Source of the DNA: Cyclostephanos tholiformis
Taxonomy: Eukaryota; Bacillariophyta; Thalassiosirophyceae; Thalassiosirales; Thalassiosiraceae
DNA: 21,081 nucleotides
Assembly: GCA_036939975.1 (NCBI GenBank)
Contig: JALLPB010000180.1
Location: 1 to 21,081, forward strand
Reading direction: 5' to 3'
In this document: in pieces, positions 9,599-19,999 of the stretch
How the letters are laid out: each line of letters starts with the position of its first letter
How positions within the stretch are numbered: the first letter of the stretch is position 1
Made by a program: the position numbers and the translations under genes
Notes under the pieces: generated by a model
What the model saw: the letters and a program-made list of their open reading frames with translations, nothing else
Told to the model about the DNA's origin: nothing
The model's database searches: none

Positions 9599-11086
9599 TC
9601 AGTTTTTGATGGCATGGACGGAAGATAGAGGGAATGACCGTCTGGAAAACGCTAATTTGGAAGCGTAACGCTTCGCGTACGCAAAAGGGTCTCTCGTCGG
9701 ATTTTCATCGGTACTTTTGATTCTTTCTTCATTTGTGCCACTTGCCATATCATTTTCGCCCGTCTTTTTGATTGGCGATGAAAAGTAAAGATGACTTGCA
9801 GTCTGTAAAAATGAAGGAATCAATTCATTTACCACAATTTGACGAGCTTGTCTTCCCATTGTCACATCGGATCTACAACTATCATCAAAAGATAGCAACC
9901 ACGAATGCCCCAAGCACTGTCGTGCAGATGGTCGACAGCATGGATCCAATGATAACATTTTTTCTAGTAAGCACCCTAAATTGTTCCACGCTTCTCCAAG
10001 AATTTTTTGCCGCAGTCCAAGGCCGGGTTTCGGTTCAAAGCGCACTTTATTCCAATCTGGTAGCATACTCACACCCGGCCAACTTTCCTCCGTTGGTGTT
10101 CCTAACACATGGAAGATACGCCCTAGTTGATCCAACACCCCCTGACCAGGAAAGAGTGGTCCCGACAGTGTAAGAAGCTCAGCGAGAACGCATCCTGCAG
10201 ACCAAATATCCAATTCGTAGTGGATGCTGGTGCCACCAAAGAGGAGCTCAGGAGGGCGATATTGAAGCGTGCACAAACCTTGTGTGACGCTGGGAGTTTT
10301 CTCATCGCTCATGCCAGCCTTGAAAGAGTTATTGGCCAATGATTGTTTCTCCGTTCTGTCGCACTTTAGCACTGGTACGGCTTTGGCGAGACCAAAGTCC
10401 CCTAGCTGAATATACCCATCGTTCGTAATGTATAAATTACCAGGCTTAACATCTCTGTGAAGAATATGATGATCGTGCAAATGCTTCAGTGCCGACATGA
10501 TATCGTGCGCGATTGATTGTACCGCAACGGGCGGTAAACAAAAGTAATTGTGAGGAGGGTTGCTAGCGAAGGATTTCAATCGACGATGGTTCAACGCGTC
10601 TGCCAGGTCGACCGGATGATAGGGAAATACCAAGCATAAGGATGAAGGTGAGCCTCGTCCGGCAGAGGAATCGTCTGCCCAGTCCCTACCCTCAAACCCA
10701 GCCCCGCCGGATCTACTCGATTTTGCATCACGAGCACCATAATACCCGAGCAAGGGCGTAACATTTTCGTGGCCGTCTAACAAGCGAAGGGCGTTCAATT
10801 CAGCAAAGGCTTCCCGGGTCAATTGCGTAGCAACTTGATGCGATTCCACTGAACCCGAAGATGATGATATTGTCGCATTTGGAATAGTTTTGATGGCTGC
10901 TAATGATACGCACTGGACCTCGCGTTGTGGTGTTGATGGAAGACTGGATTTCCAACGAATCAAGAGGGCAACGTCGACGTGGCCAAACGCCCCACGGGCA
11001 ATAAGGGGGTTTAGGGCTCTATTGGATTCATTGATTTCTAGGATGGAGGTATTGATATGAATGATATGATTCGATATCGATGACAT
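9599..11086 (-). CDS. CDK-like (CMGC) serine/threonine protein kinase
   Basis: Single exon, 495 aa. Kinase landmarks: degenerate Gly-loop IARGAFGHV (29-37, first Gly replaced by Ala), AAIK lysine Lys66, helix-C glutamate in AFAELNAL (Glu96), catalytic loop HRDVKPGN with Asp212, DFG at 230-232, a T-loop threonine Thr268 aligned with the CDK activating threonine, and LQYRPPELL replacing the usual WYRAPELL. Next come the CMGC features DIWSAGCVLAELL, PLFPGQ and LGRIFHVLGTPTEESWP. Insertions occur before the hinge (about 118-148, Ser/Gly-rich) and in the activation loop (about 240-265). A 95-residue basic C-terminal tail follows the lobe. The HVLGTPTEESWP and LPDWNKVRF segments resemble CDK7/CDK20 kinases, but helix C lacks a clear PSTAIRE-like signature, so cyclin dependence is uncertain. 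Catalytic residues appear intact. It lies in tandem upstream of ABCA with a 313-bp gap. Confidence 0.85.
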   Translation of the reverse strand: MSSISNHIIHINTSILEINESNRALNPLIARGAFGHVDVALLIRWKSSLPSTPQREVQCVSLAAIKTIPNATISSSSGSVESHQVATQLTREAFAELNALRLLDGHENVTPLLGYYGARDAKSSRSGGAGFEGRDWADDSSAGRGSPSSLCLVFPYHPVDLADALNHRRLKSFASNPPHNYFCLPPVAVQSIAHDIMSALKHLHDHHILHRDVKPGNLYITNDGYIQLGDFGLAKAVPVLKCDRTEKQSLANNSFKAGMSDEKTPSVTQGLCTLQYRPPELLFGGTSIHYELDIWSAGCVLAELLTLSGPLFPGQGVLDQLGRIFHVLGTPTEESWPGVSMLPDWNKVRFEPKPGLGLRQKILGEAWNNLGCLLEKMLSLDPCCRPSARQCLGHSWLLSFDDSCRSDVTMGRQARQIVVNELIPSFLQTASHLYFSSPIKKTGENDMASGTNEERIKSTDENPTRDPFAYAKRYASKLAFSRRSFPLSSVHAIKN

Positions 11087-11478
11087 AATTATTAGGACGT
11101 GTGATCAATCTCCTCGCGGTTCGATAATGGGCGGGGCGGGGTGTGAGAAGAGTAGGTAATGAGGCTACCTAGGTACTTTCACATAGATTTTTCCAATGTA
11201 GGAATCAGTAGTTAGTTGATCGCTTAGCAATAATTGCCCTTTAATTTTACGCAACAGGAACCTTTGCTTGCCCACGATCCATTCACCTCGCAACATTCAT
11301 TCCTTTATGCAACACATGCCCAATAATATGCATAGACCCTCTCACCATGCCTACGGGCTTTTCTAATTATTAAGATATCTCTATTATTCGCCGTTCCAAA
11401 TAGTTGTTTTCAATGATGCATTCATTGAGGTTAAGTTCGCCTCCCACATATTATCGTCTCTGGATTTTTTTCATTTGC
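11087..11478. promoter_or_regulatory. Intergenic: kinase promoter and carrier 3' flank
   Basis: 392 bp. The visible regulatory candidates are a 10-bp palindrome TACCTAGGTA at 11166-11175, 80 bp upstream of the kinase start codon, and a GC-box-like run GGGCGGGGCGGGG at about 11128-11140. The left part, nearest the kinase, should be its promoter. The AT-rich part from about 11220 is probably the carrier 3' UTR or terminator. No gene is seen. Confidence 0.45.
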
Positions 11479-12551
11479 TTAAAGCATGCTATTGTAATAC
11501 TCCCTCATTACCTGTATGGCTATGAACATGCAAACTGTGTGACCACCGCAGCGAGTGTAGTATGGAAAAAATCCATTGTAAAGTGCAAGAAACCCCTCAT
11601 TTGCCGTAACCGTTCGCATTGTTTGCAACGTAGAAGTGTACGGAAGCTTCCCCGTAACCTTGTCAGGCTTTTGACTCGCCATGCGATTCTTCGACGCCTC
11701 CAATGGCATTGTGGCGATTGAATAAATCAGACCCGACGACATAGCTGAACAAAAAACATTAGGGATCGTATTTTTCTTGTAATTCAAGTGCCTTTCAAAC
11801 AATTCCGTGAATTGATCCAAGGTCGCAACCTGAAAGACGCCCACGAGGGCCGCACGTTGCGAGAAGGGAATAGAACCTCTCCAAAATGCCCTCGCTCCTT
11901 CTTCCGTGTATATCCGTTTTACGACATCCTGAATGCCTTTGTAATTGCGACGTTCGGAGACTGGGAGGGTTGCATCGTTCGACATTCGGACACAGGCCAC
12001 CTCCATCGGACACGAAATGAAAGCCGCCGTCGCTCCGGTAGCCGCACCAACTACAACGCTAGAGTGCAATCGAAAGGTAAGTACAGTGTATCGTACACAA
12101 AATTAGGCATGAATATGTCAACAGTCATAGATAACCACTCAAATCCAATTCTTACCGACTGGCGAAATCGGTCTTCCCCCGAATTTCGTGCAACTTATCA
12201 CGACAAACCTCGAAGAGACCAAGTCTCGAAGTGGCATAGAATACCTGACGCCAAAGTCCAGCTGCCAGTCCATCATACAGACTCATGACACCATTTTGAC
12301 GGACCATATCCGCGAAGGAAATTTTCTTCCCCTGCATACTCGCCAAGCTCATACGAACTATGCGACATGATAGTAGAATAAGATAGAGACAAGGTCAATG
12401 TTCCGTGCAAACGATGTGAACGCGAGAAGGCAGTCAATTAGTCGCACGCACCTGCGCATGTATTGGCGGGATGAACTACGATCCAACCGAACATCCCACC
12501 TAATCCACTAGTTGCGAACACGACGGGTTTAGAGGGCGATGAAGCAGTCAT
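11479..12551 (-). CDS. Mitochondrial carrier, 2-oxoglutarate/malate (SLC25A11)-like
   Basis: Exons 12551-12452, 12357-12156 and 12058-11479 join in phase to 293 aa, the usual carrier length; introns are 94 and 97 nt with GT-AG borders. Three carrier repeats are visible. Repeat 1 opens GLGGMFGWIVVHPANTCAVRM, repeat 2 has PMEVACVRM, and repeat 3 has MPLEASKNRM followed by EGFLALYNGFFPYYTRCGGHTV, which closely tracks oxoglutarate/malate carriers (the FTPYYARLGPHTV type). The RLGLFEVCRDKL end of repeat 1 also fits. Such carriers exchange dicarboxylates across the inner mitochondrial membrane; the exact substrate is inferred from resemblance. Repeat 1 is odd: the usual P-x-[DE]-x-x-[KR] reads P-A-N-T-C-A, losing both salt-bridge charges. 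There is no N-terminal targeting extension, normal for this family. Divergent from the helicase gene. Confidence 0.88.
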
Positions 12552-12909
12552 GCTGGGGGATGTTCGCGTTGACGCTTAATCTACCGAGGGAGGACGTTGT
12601 GGTCCGTGCTCTTGCTTGCTCTTTGTGGATGTTGGTTTGTTCCGGGGCCCGGATTGGATGCCGACCCGATGCCTTTTTTTTGGATATGGCGGATGGTGTG
12701 AGAGGTAGGGGGGGCGCATGCATGCATGCAGTCTCATAGAAGAAAAGATGAAACGTAGGAATTAGTAGACATGCTCCGCCGTCACCGACACCCCCCACAT
12801 CACACCCCTCCTGCAGTCCGTCCCTGGCCTTCTTCTTCCGTATTTTCATCGCCACTTCGCCTCGCCGTCGTTGCTCCCTTGCCGGCTGCTCAACTCAGCG
12901 AACATCGTG
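12552..12909. promoter_or_regulatory. Divergent promoter between carrier and helicase
   Basis: 358 bp separates the two oppositely oriented start codons, so both promoters and 5' UTRs must lie here. Visible: a (GCAT)n tract at 12716-12730 containing the palindrome TGCATGCATGCA (12719-12730), a T8 run near 12672, and CT/CCG-rich sequence towards the helicase. An out-of-frame ATG at 12771 opens an 81-codon frame that overlaps the helicase start. Confidence 0.6.
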
Positions 12910-15900
12910 ATGTTGTCGGCCGACGTTACCTTGCAAGAATTTGTAACGAATCAAAAGCGTCTGTTGGAATTGGAATTGCGAGCAGAGGAGGATGTCAGCG
13001 TCGGCAAGAAGGATGACGACGTTGGTAGGGATGGCGGGTTTTTCCTTCACAATGTTGATGTTTTAGACACGTCCGTGGGTTTGTACGGGCGCACCGTCGT
13101 GGTATTTGGTAATGTGGCATCCCAACAATTAGTTGAATCGTCGGAGAATAACACAAATACCAATAGCAATTGTCGGGCATCGTCGAATCTCCTGCAAGCG
13201 CACAGGCTGACCGTCGGGGATGAGGTACAAATTTTACCCAACAACGGGAAAGGGTTTCACAGTGGGAACAAATCCATGCATATTGGTGGAGTGATTTGTG
13301 CCGTGGATGATGTCAGCATTTCTGTGGCACTCTTTGGCGCGGACGCTGACAGCAGGAGACAACAAACTTCGGCGAAGAAGCGAGGGAAGAAGGCTAATAT
13401 TGTGGACGATGAGCCATGTGATGATAGTGAACTGTTGGGTGGAAATCCCCCCTACGCCTTGATACCAAAATCTAATATAGAAGTTCATCGGAAATTGATA
13501 ATTGCGCTCGATGAGCTTGCAAAACATGGTGTAAGCCATCCTTTTGCTGGAGATATAATATTGGCGGCGTTTGAGCCGAACAATCCAAAGCACAACTCTG
13601 AAATCAACCGCTCAAAAATCGAAGCTCTTGAGTCTGCTTGTAATCTTGCATCCTCTAGACTTGACCACAGTCAGAGAGAAGCGGTGGTGATGGCTCTTTA
13701 TTCGAATTCTCCCATTTATCTTATACACGGTCCGCCCGGCACAGGTAAGATCTCGATGCAGCTGTTGCATTCCTCTTCTTTGCTCCAAATTTCTCAAATC
13801 ACTGTTCAGGAAAAACAACAACTGTGGCCGAGCTCATAAGATGTGCCGTTCACAATAAGGGTTGGAAAGTTCTAGTCACCGCACCAAGCAATGTTGCAGT
13901 TGATAATATCCTAGACCGTATCATGAGCTTTGAGAATGAACATAATGCCAAACGGAATTCGGGCTCGAAGAAGAAAATTAAGGCCGTTCGACTTGGCCAT
14001 CCAGCTCGTATCCAACGTGGCATCCAGAAGTATTCTCTCGAATCGCTTGTGCAATCATCAGAAGGAACAGATATTGTTAGGGATTGTCGATCTGAACTGA
14101 ATGGTTATCTAAAGACATTGTCCAGCGCAAAATCTCGTCCGAACGAAAAACGAATTGCGTATAAGGAAATTAAGGCACTGCGTAAAGAAATTCGTTCTCG
14201 CGAGGAGAAGGTCGTTGGGCAGATCTTGCGCGAGTCCAACGTTGTTCTTGCGACGAATGTAGGTGCGGCCAGCTCACTGTTAAATCGAATGCTTGGAGGG
14301 AAAGAGGAGCCGCCATTTGATTTGGTAATAATTGACGAGGCGGCACAGGCACTTGAGGCTAGCTGCTGGATTAGGTGACTACGCTCATTGCAAATCGATA
14401 TTCCTATGAAAAAATGTTATCTCACTTCAAGTTTCATTTGTTGCAGCCTGTTGAAAGGGAAACGGGCTGTGCTTGCTGGTAATTACAATCCTGATTCGAT
14501 CGATCATTTTATGTTGGATTCTGTACATGTGTCGCGGTCAATCTTTTTCCTCACTGACAATACTTCACCTGACAATACCTCACAATCAATTGTTCAGGTG
14601 ATCACAAACAATTACCGCCGACGATAAAATGCTCATCACCTGAAGTACAAACTGGACTAGGTACGACTCTTTTTGAAAGACTGATGCTTGTGTATGATAC
14701 AGTCGAGGGCGGCAAAACCAGTTGTCGGTCGAAGATGCTCGAAGTCCAATACCGAATGCATCAAGATATAAGTGACTGGGCAAGCAGTGCTATGTATAAA
14801 GGGAAACTGATCAGTCATGAGTCTGTAAGAGGTAGAGAGCTGGCGACGCTCCCTTCGGTGGCAGAAAAGTTGACAACGCTTTTTAATTGCAAAAGAGATA
14901 ATAGTTCCTTGGAAAATATGACACTGATTCTCATCGATACAACAGGCTGTGGAATGCATGAAACCGCAAACGAGGCTGGATCTCGATATAATGAGGGCGA
15001 GGCAAATATAGTGGTATCGCATGTCAAATCGCTGTTGTCAATTGGGCTCAGGGCAGAAGATATAGCTGTCATTACCCCATACAAGTAAGTAACTACTGTC
15101 GTATTATTTTCCTTTAAGAAGAGTAATATATCTGACCTCTTCATGTTCGCAAATGATTCCGCTACTTTAGTGGGCAGGTCGAGCTCTTACGAGAAATGCT
15201 CCTACCGGATGTGCCGAAATTAGAAATTCGATCTGTTGATGGATTCCAGGGCGGAGAACGAGAAGCGGTCGTGATTAGTCTAGTGAGGAGTAGTGATCGT
15301 GGTGGAAAAGATGGCATTGGTTTTTTACGAGATGAAAGAAGATTAAATGTTGCCGTCACGCGGGCGAAACGTCATTGCGCAGTGATTTGTGATACCGAGA
15401 CTTGCTCAAAGGATCGGTTTATAAAAGGATTGGTAGATTGGATGGAAATGAAGGGAGACTATCGCTCTGGGGCAGAGTATTATGCCGTATCCCACAATGA
15501 CGGGAGTGGATTTAGTTTACGAGCAATTGATATTGTTGTGCCCGAAGCTAAGATACAAAAACAAACTACCCAAAAGGAGCAACCCACAACAGTGAAACGG
15601 GAGATTGAACCTAGAGAATCGATTCCAAAAGATTCACCTGATCTTATGGAAATGAAGTCGATCGGGATTGAGTTGATGGAGACAAAGAAATCTTTTTCGG
15701 AATGCGAGAATAAGGGAGACAAGATTTCTCTTTCGCTTTCGTCAGATCATGACTGTAATGTCCCACGAAAGATGGCAGAACAACTAAGCCTTGGGTGTAG
15801 AAATGATGAAGACCACAACGAGTATAACATCGAGGTGTTGAAAGGGACGATATCTGATTTGGATGCTCTACGTTCCGAGGTAATTAATACTAACAACGTA

Positions 15901-16468
15901 ACTAAGTTCGCTCAGCTTAATGTCGATGATGAATCCTCGGAACGCTTAAACGATGACGTTGGCAGTATTATTCCAAACAACGATTTGCTCCGTGAACTTG
16001 CAGTGGAACGAGAGAAACGGCTTAGTGAGCAGCTGAGATCACAAACAGCCAAACCTGCGGTAGCAAAAAAGAAGATGAAAGAAAGTGTGAAAGGGCAAAA
16101 ATTGGGGGGGGCAAAGCAGCACCAAAAGAAAGAGATAATTGACGAATTTGAAAACCTCGACGACATGGCTTTTCTTGATGCTCAAATAGAGAAGGTGCAA
16201 GCCTCGCATGGGCGTAAAATTTTTTCACATGGGCAAGGGTTTCGATCTGTGGTGAGCCTGTTTCTTCGCCTCGTCCGCATAATGTTCTATGGATCAGCTC
16301 AAGAATTCTCTTTTCATTTATCCTCTATGCTAGATAAGCGGAATCCTTCCATCTGCTCCTTCATCGAGGGAAGAACCAAAGCGTAACAGCGCATCATCTT
16401 CAGCTCTACGAATGAAACTTAAGTCAAAGGAAGAGGAACGGAAGGTGAAAAAAAAATCAAATAAATGA
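12910..16468 (+). CDS. IGHMBP2: IGHMBP2/SMUBP2-like superfamily 1B helicase (UPF1-like), 6 exons
   Basis: Exons 12910-13744, 13810-14374, 14447-14478 (a 32-nt micro-exon), 14598-15084, 15171-16251 and 16334-16468 give 1044 aa with consistent phases. The start is fixed by the family N-terminus: LQEFVTNQKRLLELELRAEED matches the SMUBP2 opening. Motif I GPPGTGKTTT (about 273-282) is split by intron 1. Motif II is IIDEAAQALEASCWI; motif III GDHKQLPPTI is split between exons 3 and 4. VQYRMH (IV), VDGFQGGEREAVVIS (V, about 661) and NVAVTRAKRH (VI, about 700) follow. All catalytic motifs are intact. Family members are ATP-dependent 5'-3' RNA/DNA helicases linked to ribosomes and tRNA in animals. The C-terminus (about 760-1044) is charged and low-complexity, without the R3H and AN1 zinc-finger domains of human IGHMBP2. 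The last exon encodes ISGILPSAPSSREEPK and a Lys-rich end, a tail resembling plant and protist relatives. Confidence 0.9.
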
Positions 16469-16602
16469 TACTATATTATAATAGCATGACGTTGATGTAG
16501 AATAATACTACTACCTATTACTGTCTGAAAGAAACTTTCCCCGCAACAAACAAACTTTCTGCACTCTTCCCAGAAGTAGATCATAAACACGCGCGCACAT
16601 AA
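16469..16602. other. Convergent 3' flanks of helicase and ubiquitin-NiSOD
   Basis: 134 bp between two stop codons, AT-rich at the helicase end. AATAAA overlaps the helicase stop (16460-16465) and could be a polyadenylation signal. Otherwise nothing is recognisable. Confidence 0.4.
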
Positions 16603-17334
<732 letters not shown>

Positions 17335-17608
17335 GGTAGCAACGATTTCCTTTTATTGAGACGAAGCGTGTGGAAAAATGGCAGAAGAGAGTAAAAAATG
17401 GGGGCGGGCGGGGATGAGAGGGTACACTACACAATACATAATTATCGGTTCAAAACAAACAGAGAGATGATGAAAGAAAGGCGAAGATTTTTTAGTTGGG
17501 GGGGCGTCCCCCGCGCGCCCATCCCCTGGAATTGCTCCGTCTGTCGTCGTCGCCCAAGAAGATAATACCACACAAAATTTTCTTTCCTTCTGTCACCTCG
17601 CGTTCACC
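17335..17608. promoter_or_regulatory. Divergent promoter between ubiquitin-NiSOD and HYKK-ITPase
   Basis: 274 bp between start codons on opposite strands. Visible: a G7 tract and C5 tract around 17498-17512 forming a short GC hairpin (loop CGT), GC-rich sequence after it, and AT-rich DNA near 17435-17445. No metal-response or oxidative-stress element can be assigned by eye. Confidence 0.6.
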
Positions 17609-19999
17609 ATGTCCACGAACGGCGCAACACAAGACGAAGTCCGTCGCAAGCTCTTAAAGCCAAAAGTCACAGAAGAAGAGGCGTTATCATTGCTGGTTGA
17701 TTTTTACATCGCAGACGGCTTCAACTTAAATGATGCACAGGTACCGAGGGCGGAAGTCCTACAGGAGCTTGACTCGTACGACGACGCTAACTTCTTGGTG
17801 AATGTAGATGGCGAGAAGGCTTTGTTAAAGATATATAACGGAGTGGAGTCAGAAAAGTACATTGCCAAGCACGCAAAGAAAAGGGCAAGATTGGACTTTA
17901 CGGACGCCTCTTGCGTAGGCGATGGGTGTATTATCGACCTTCACAGTGCTATCTACGAACACTTGGCAGCACCAAAATATAATGTAACCACGGGGAAAAC
18001 AATACCAGTGAAGAATTTCACCCCAGATCCAGATATCGATGACTGTTCAGTCTGCATCCGCGAACTATCCGTAATCAGTGCCGACCACGGTCCTCAACAG
18101 CTTGTCATACGACTGCAAAGCTGGGTACACGGAACGCCCCTTTGCAACGTCAAGTGGTTTCCCATTGAAACTCTGCTCGATGCCGGAGCATGCTTGGGTC
18201 GCATATGCAGCGCATTCGATGATCTCGCCACTTTCGATTCGGATATACTTCAGGAATCCAAGAGATATTTTTCTTGGGATGGTAGAAATTTACTTAACGC
18301 AAGGCCCTTCATTGTACACATAGATGATGTTGACCAGAGAAAATTGGTAACAAGTGTACTAGACGAGTTCCAAAAGACCATCGTTGAAGGGAACGAATGC
18401 GAAAAATTTCGCATGGGCATCAATCATGGAGATTTCAATGATGGCAACCTTGTAAGTTCAGCATACAACACTTTATCCTCTACTTCCTCACCCTTCAGCT
18501 AAACTGGCTCTCACAACTAACAGATTGTAGGTAATGACATGATGCTTTCTGGAGTTATTGATTTTGGGGATTCGTTATACAGGTAAGGCAATAAAACGAT
18601 CTCTTTTGCACTCGCAATATGTTCCAAGTGCTCGTTAAACTAGAGTCCCTAGCTATGAGGAGGACACAATTGGTCAACCGATTGACGAAAGTTGTCGGGG
18701 ACCTACAGTTCTCGTATCTCGCGACCCGTGCTAGGAACTTCATTTCAATGAGCAATAACAAACCACTTACCGGGATTAAAGCCCCCGATAACCGTCAACG
18801 CTATCATGGATCGCCTCCTTAACGAAGGAATATGGCGAATACCGTGACGACGGCGGTTGTACATCAGACTTATTGTATGTGTGTAGTGCTTTGGCCTCAC
18901 TTTAATTTTGTCTCCTCTTTTCTTGGGCAAAAGTTGGAGAGTCCTTGACGTGACAACAGCCATGGCATATGCCCTCTTAACATCTTATGGGAAGGGCAAG
19001 CGATCAATTTCCGCAGCATGTGCCATTTTGCGTGGTTTTCATCACAAATATCCTCTCACGCTTGATGAACGCAAACACCTACGTCTCCTGATGACTTGTC
19101 GCCTCGCTATGTCAGCAATAATGGGCGCTTACTCTTACAAGCAAAATCCAGAGAATCACTACCTTCTGCTTCACTCTAAACCAGCTTGGGAGGCACTTCA
19201 TCTCATTTGGGGTGTGGACGGTAAAGGCCAAGGGGGGAAAACCGCCGAAGTTGTCGAAGAAGCTTTTAAGATTGCTTGCGATGACATTCATGTAACAGAT
19301 GACTCGAGCATCCCCGAATCCATGGATATCTCATTTCCAGACCCACCAATAGCAGATCCATTAGCTTCAGCGAGGCGAAATGAGAGCAACAAGAAAATCA
19401 AGCCGAATGGCAGCTTGACCAGTGAGCAAGTTGTTGCCTTTGTCACTGGCAACAAGAAAAAAGCAGAGGAAGTCGAACGAATACTTTCAGCCGGCGGCGG
19501 TCTTCCGTTCACACTTACAAATTACAAGGTCGACCTGCCGGAGTTGCAAGGTGATCCGATCCTTGTTGCCAAGGAAAAGTGTGCACTAGCTTCAAAACAA
19601 GTCAACGGCGCAGTCATCACAGAGGACACATCACTGAGTTTCAATGCCTTAAATGGCATGCCAGGAATATACGTAAAATGGTTTTTAGATAAGAATGGCC
19701 TCGATGGACTGAATGATATGCTATCTTTTTCCGAGGATAAGTCGGGTTATGCCCAAACTGTGGTGGCATTTTGCGCAGGTCCGGGGAAGGAAGTGTTTAC
19801 ATTTGTCGGCAAAACGCATGGCAAGATAGTCCGTCCAAGAGGTGCTCTCGATTTTGGGTGGGATCCGATTTTTGAACCCGACGGTTCAGAGCTAACATAT
19901 GCAGAAATGACAGGTGATCAGAAGGATAGCATTTCACACAGAAAGCGAGCTTTTGTGAAGCTTAGTGAGTACATAAAGCAGAAATATGCGAAAGTATAA
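17609..19999 (+). CDS. HYKK-ITPA: Hydroxylysine kinase (APH-fold)-ITP/XTP pyrophosphatase fusion
   Basis: Exons 17609-18451, 18524-18582 and 18934-19999 join in phase to 655 aa. Residues about 20-410 form an aminoglycoside-phosphotransferase-fold kinase of the hydroxylysine kinase (AGPHD1/HYKK) type: [20 protein letters not shown] (ATP/GTP-binding strands and Lys), the catalytic loop [10 protein letters not shown], the metal-binding [22 protein letters not shown], and a C-terminal helical lobe. Residues about 420-465 are a Pro/Ser/Asp-rich linker. Residues 466-655 are a complete ITPase/HAM1 domain: [47 protein letters not shown] and SHRKRAF. HYKK phosphorylates 5-hydroxylysine using GTP; ITPases hydrolyse ITP, dITP and XTP to monophosphates to clean the nucleotide pool. 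Both domains retain their key motifs, so a bifunctional enzyme is likely. Intron 2 lies within the kinase metal-site region and is unusually long. Substrate assignment of the kinase half is by family resemblance. Confidence 0.9.
18583..18933 (+). other. Unusually long (351-nt) intron of the HYKK-ITPase gene
   Basis: Borders TACAG|GTAAGG and CAAAAG|TTGG join AG+T to Ser and restore DSLYSWRVLDV. The intron is about three times as long as the next longest in the window. It contains a 67-codon open frame (18619-18822) that I do not recognise, and its base composition is not the AT-rich type of the other introns, suggesting inserted sequence. No snoRNA boxes or tRNA fold were found by eye. Confidence 0.8.

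Noticed and set aside
16252..16386. Helicase ending at the stop at 16386 without a last intron
   Set aside because: GTGAGC at 16252 and TAG at 16333 delimit a phase-0 82-nt intron. The spliced tail (ISGILPSAPSSREEPK...) resembles family C-termini, whereas the read-through tail does not.
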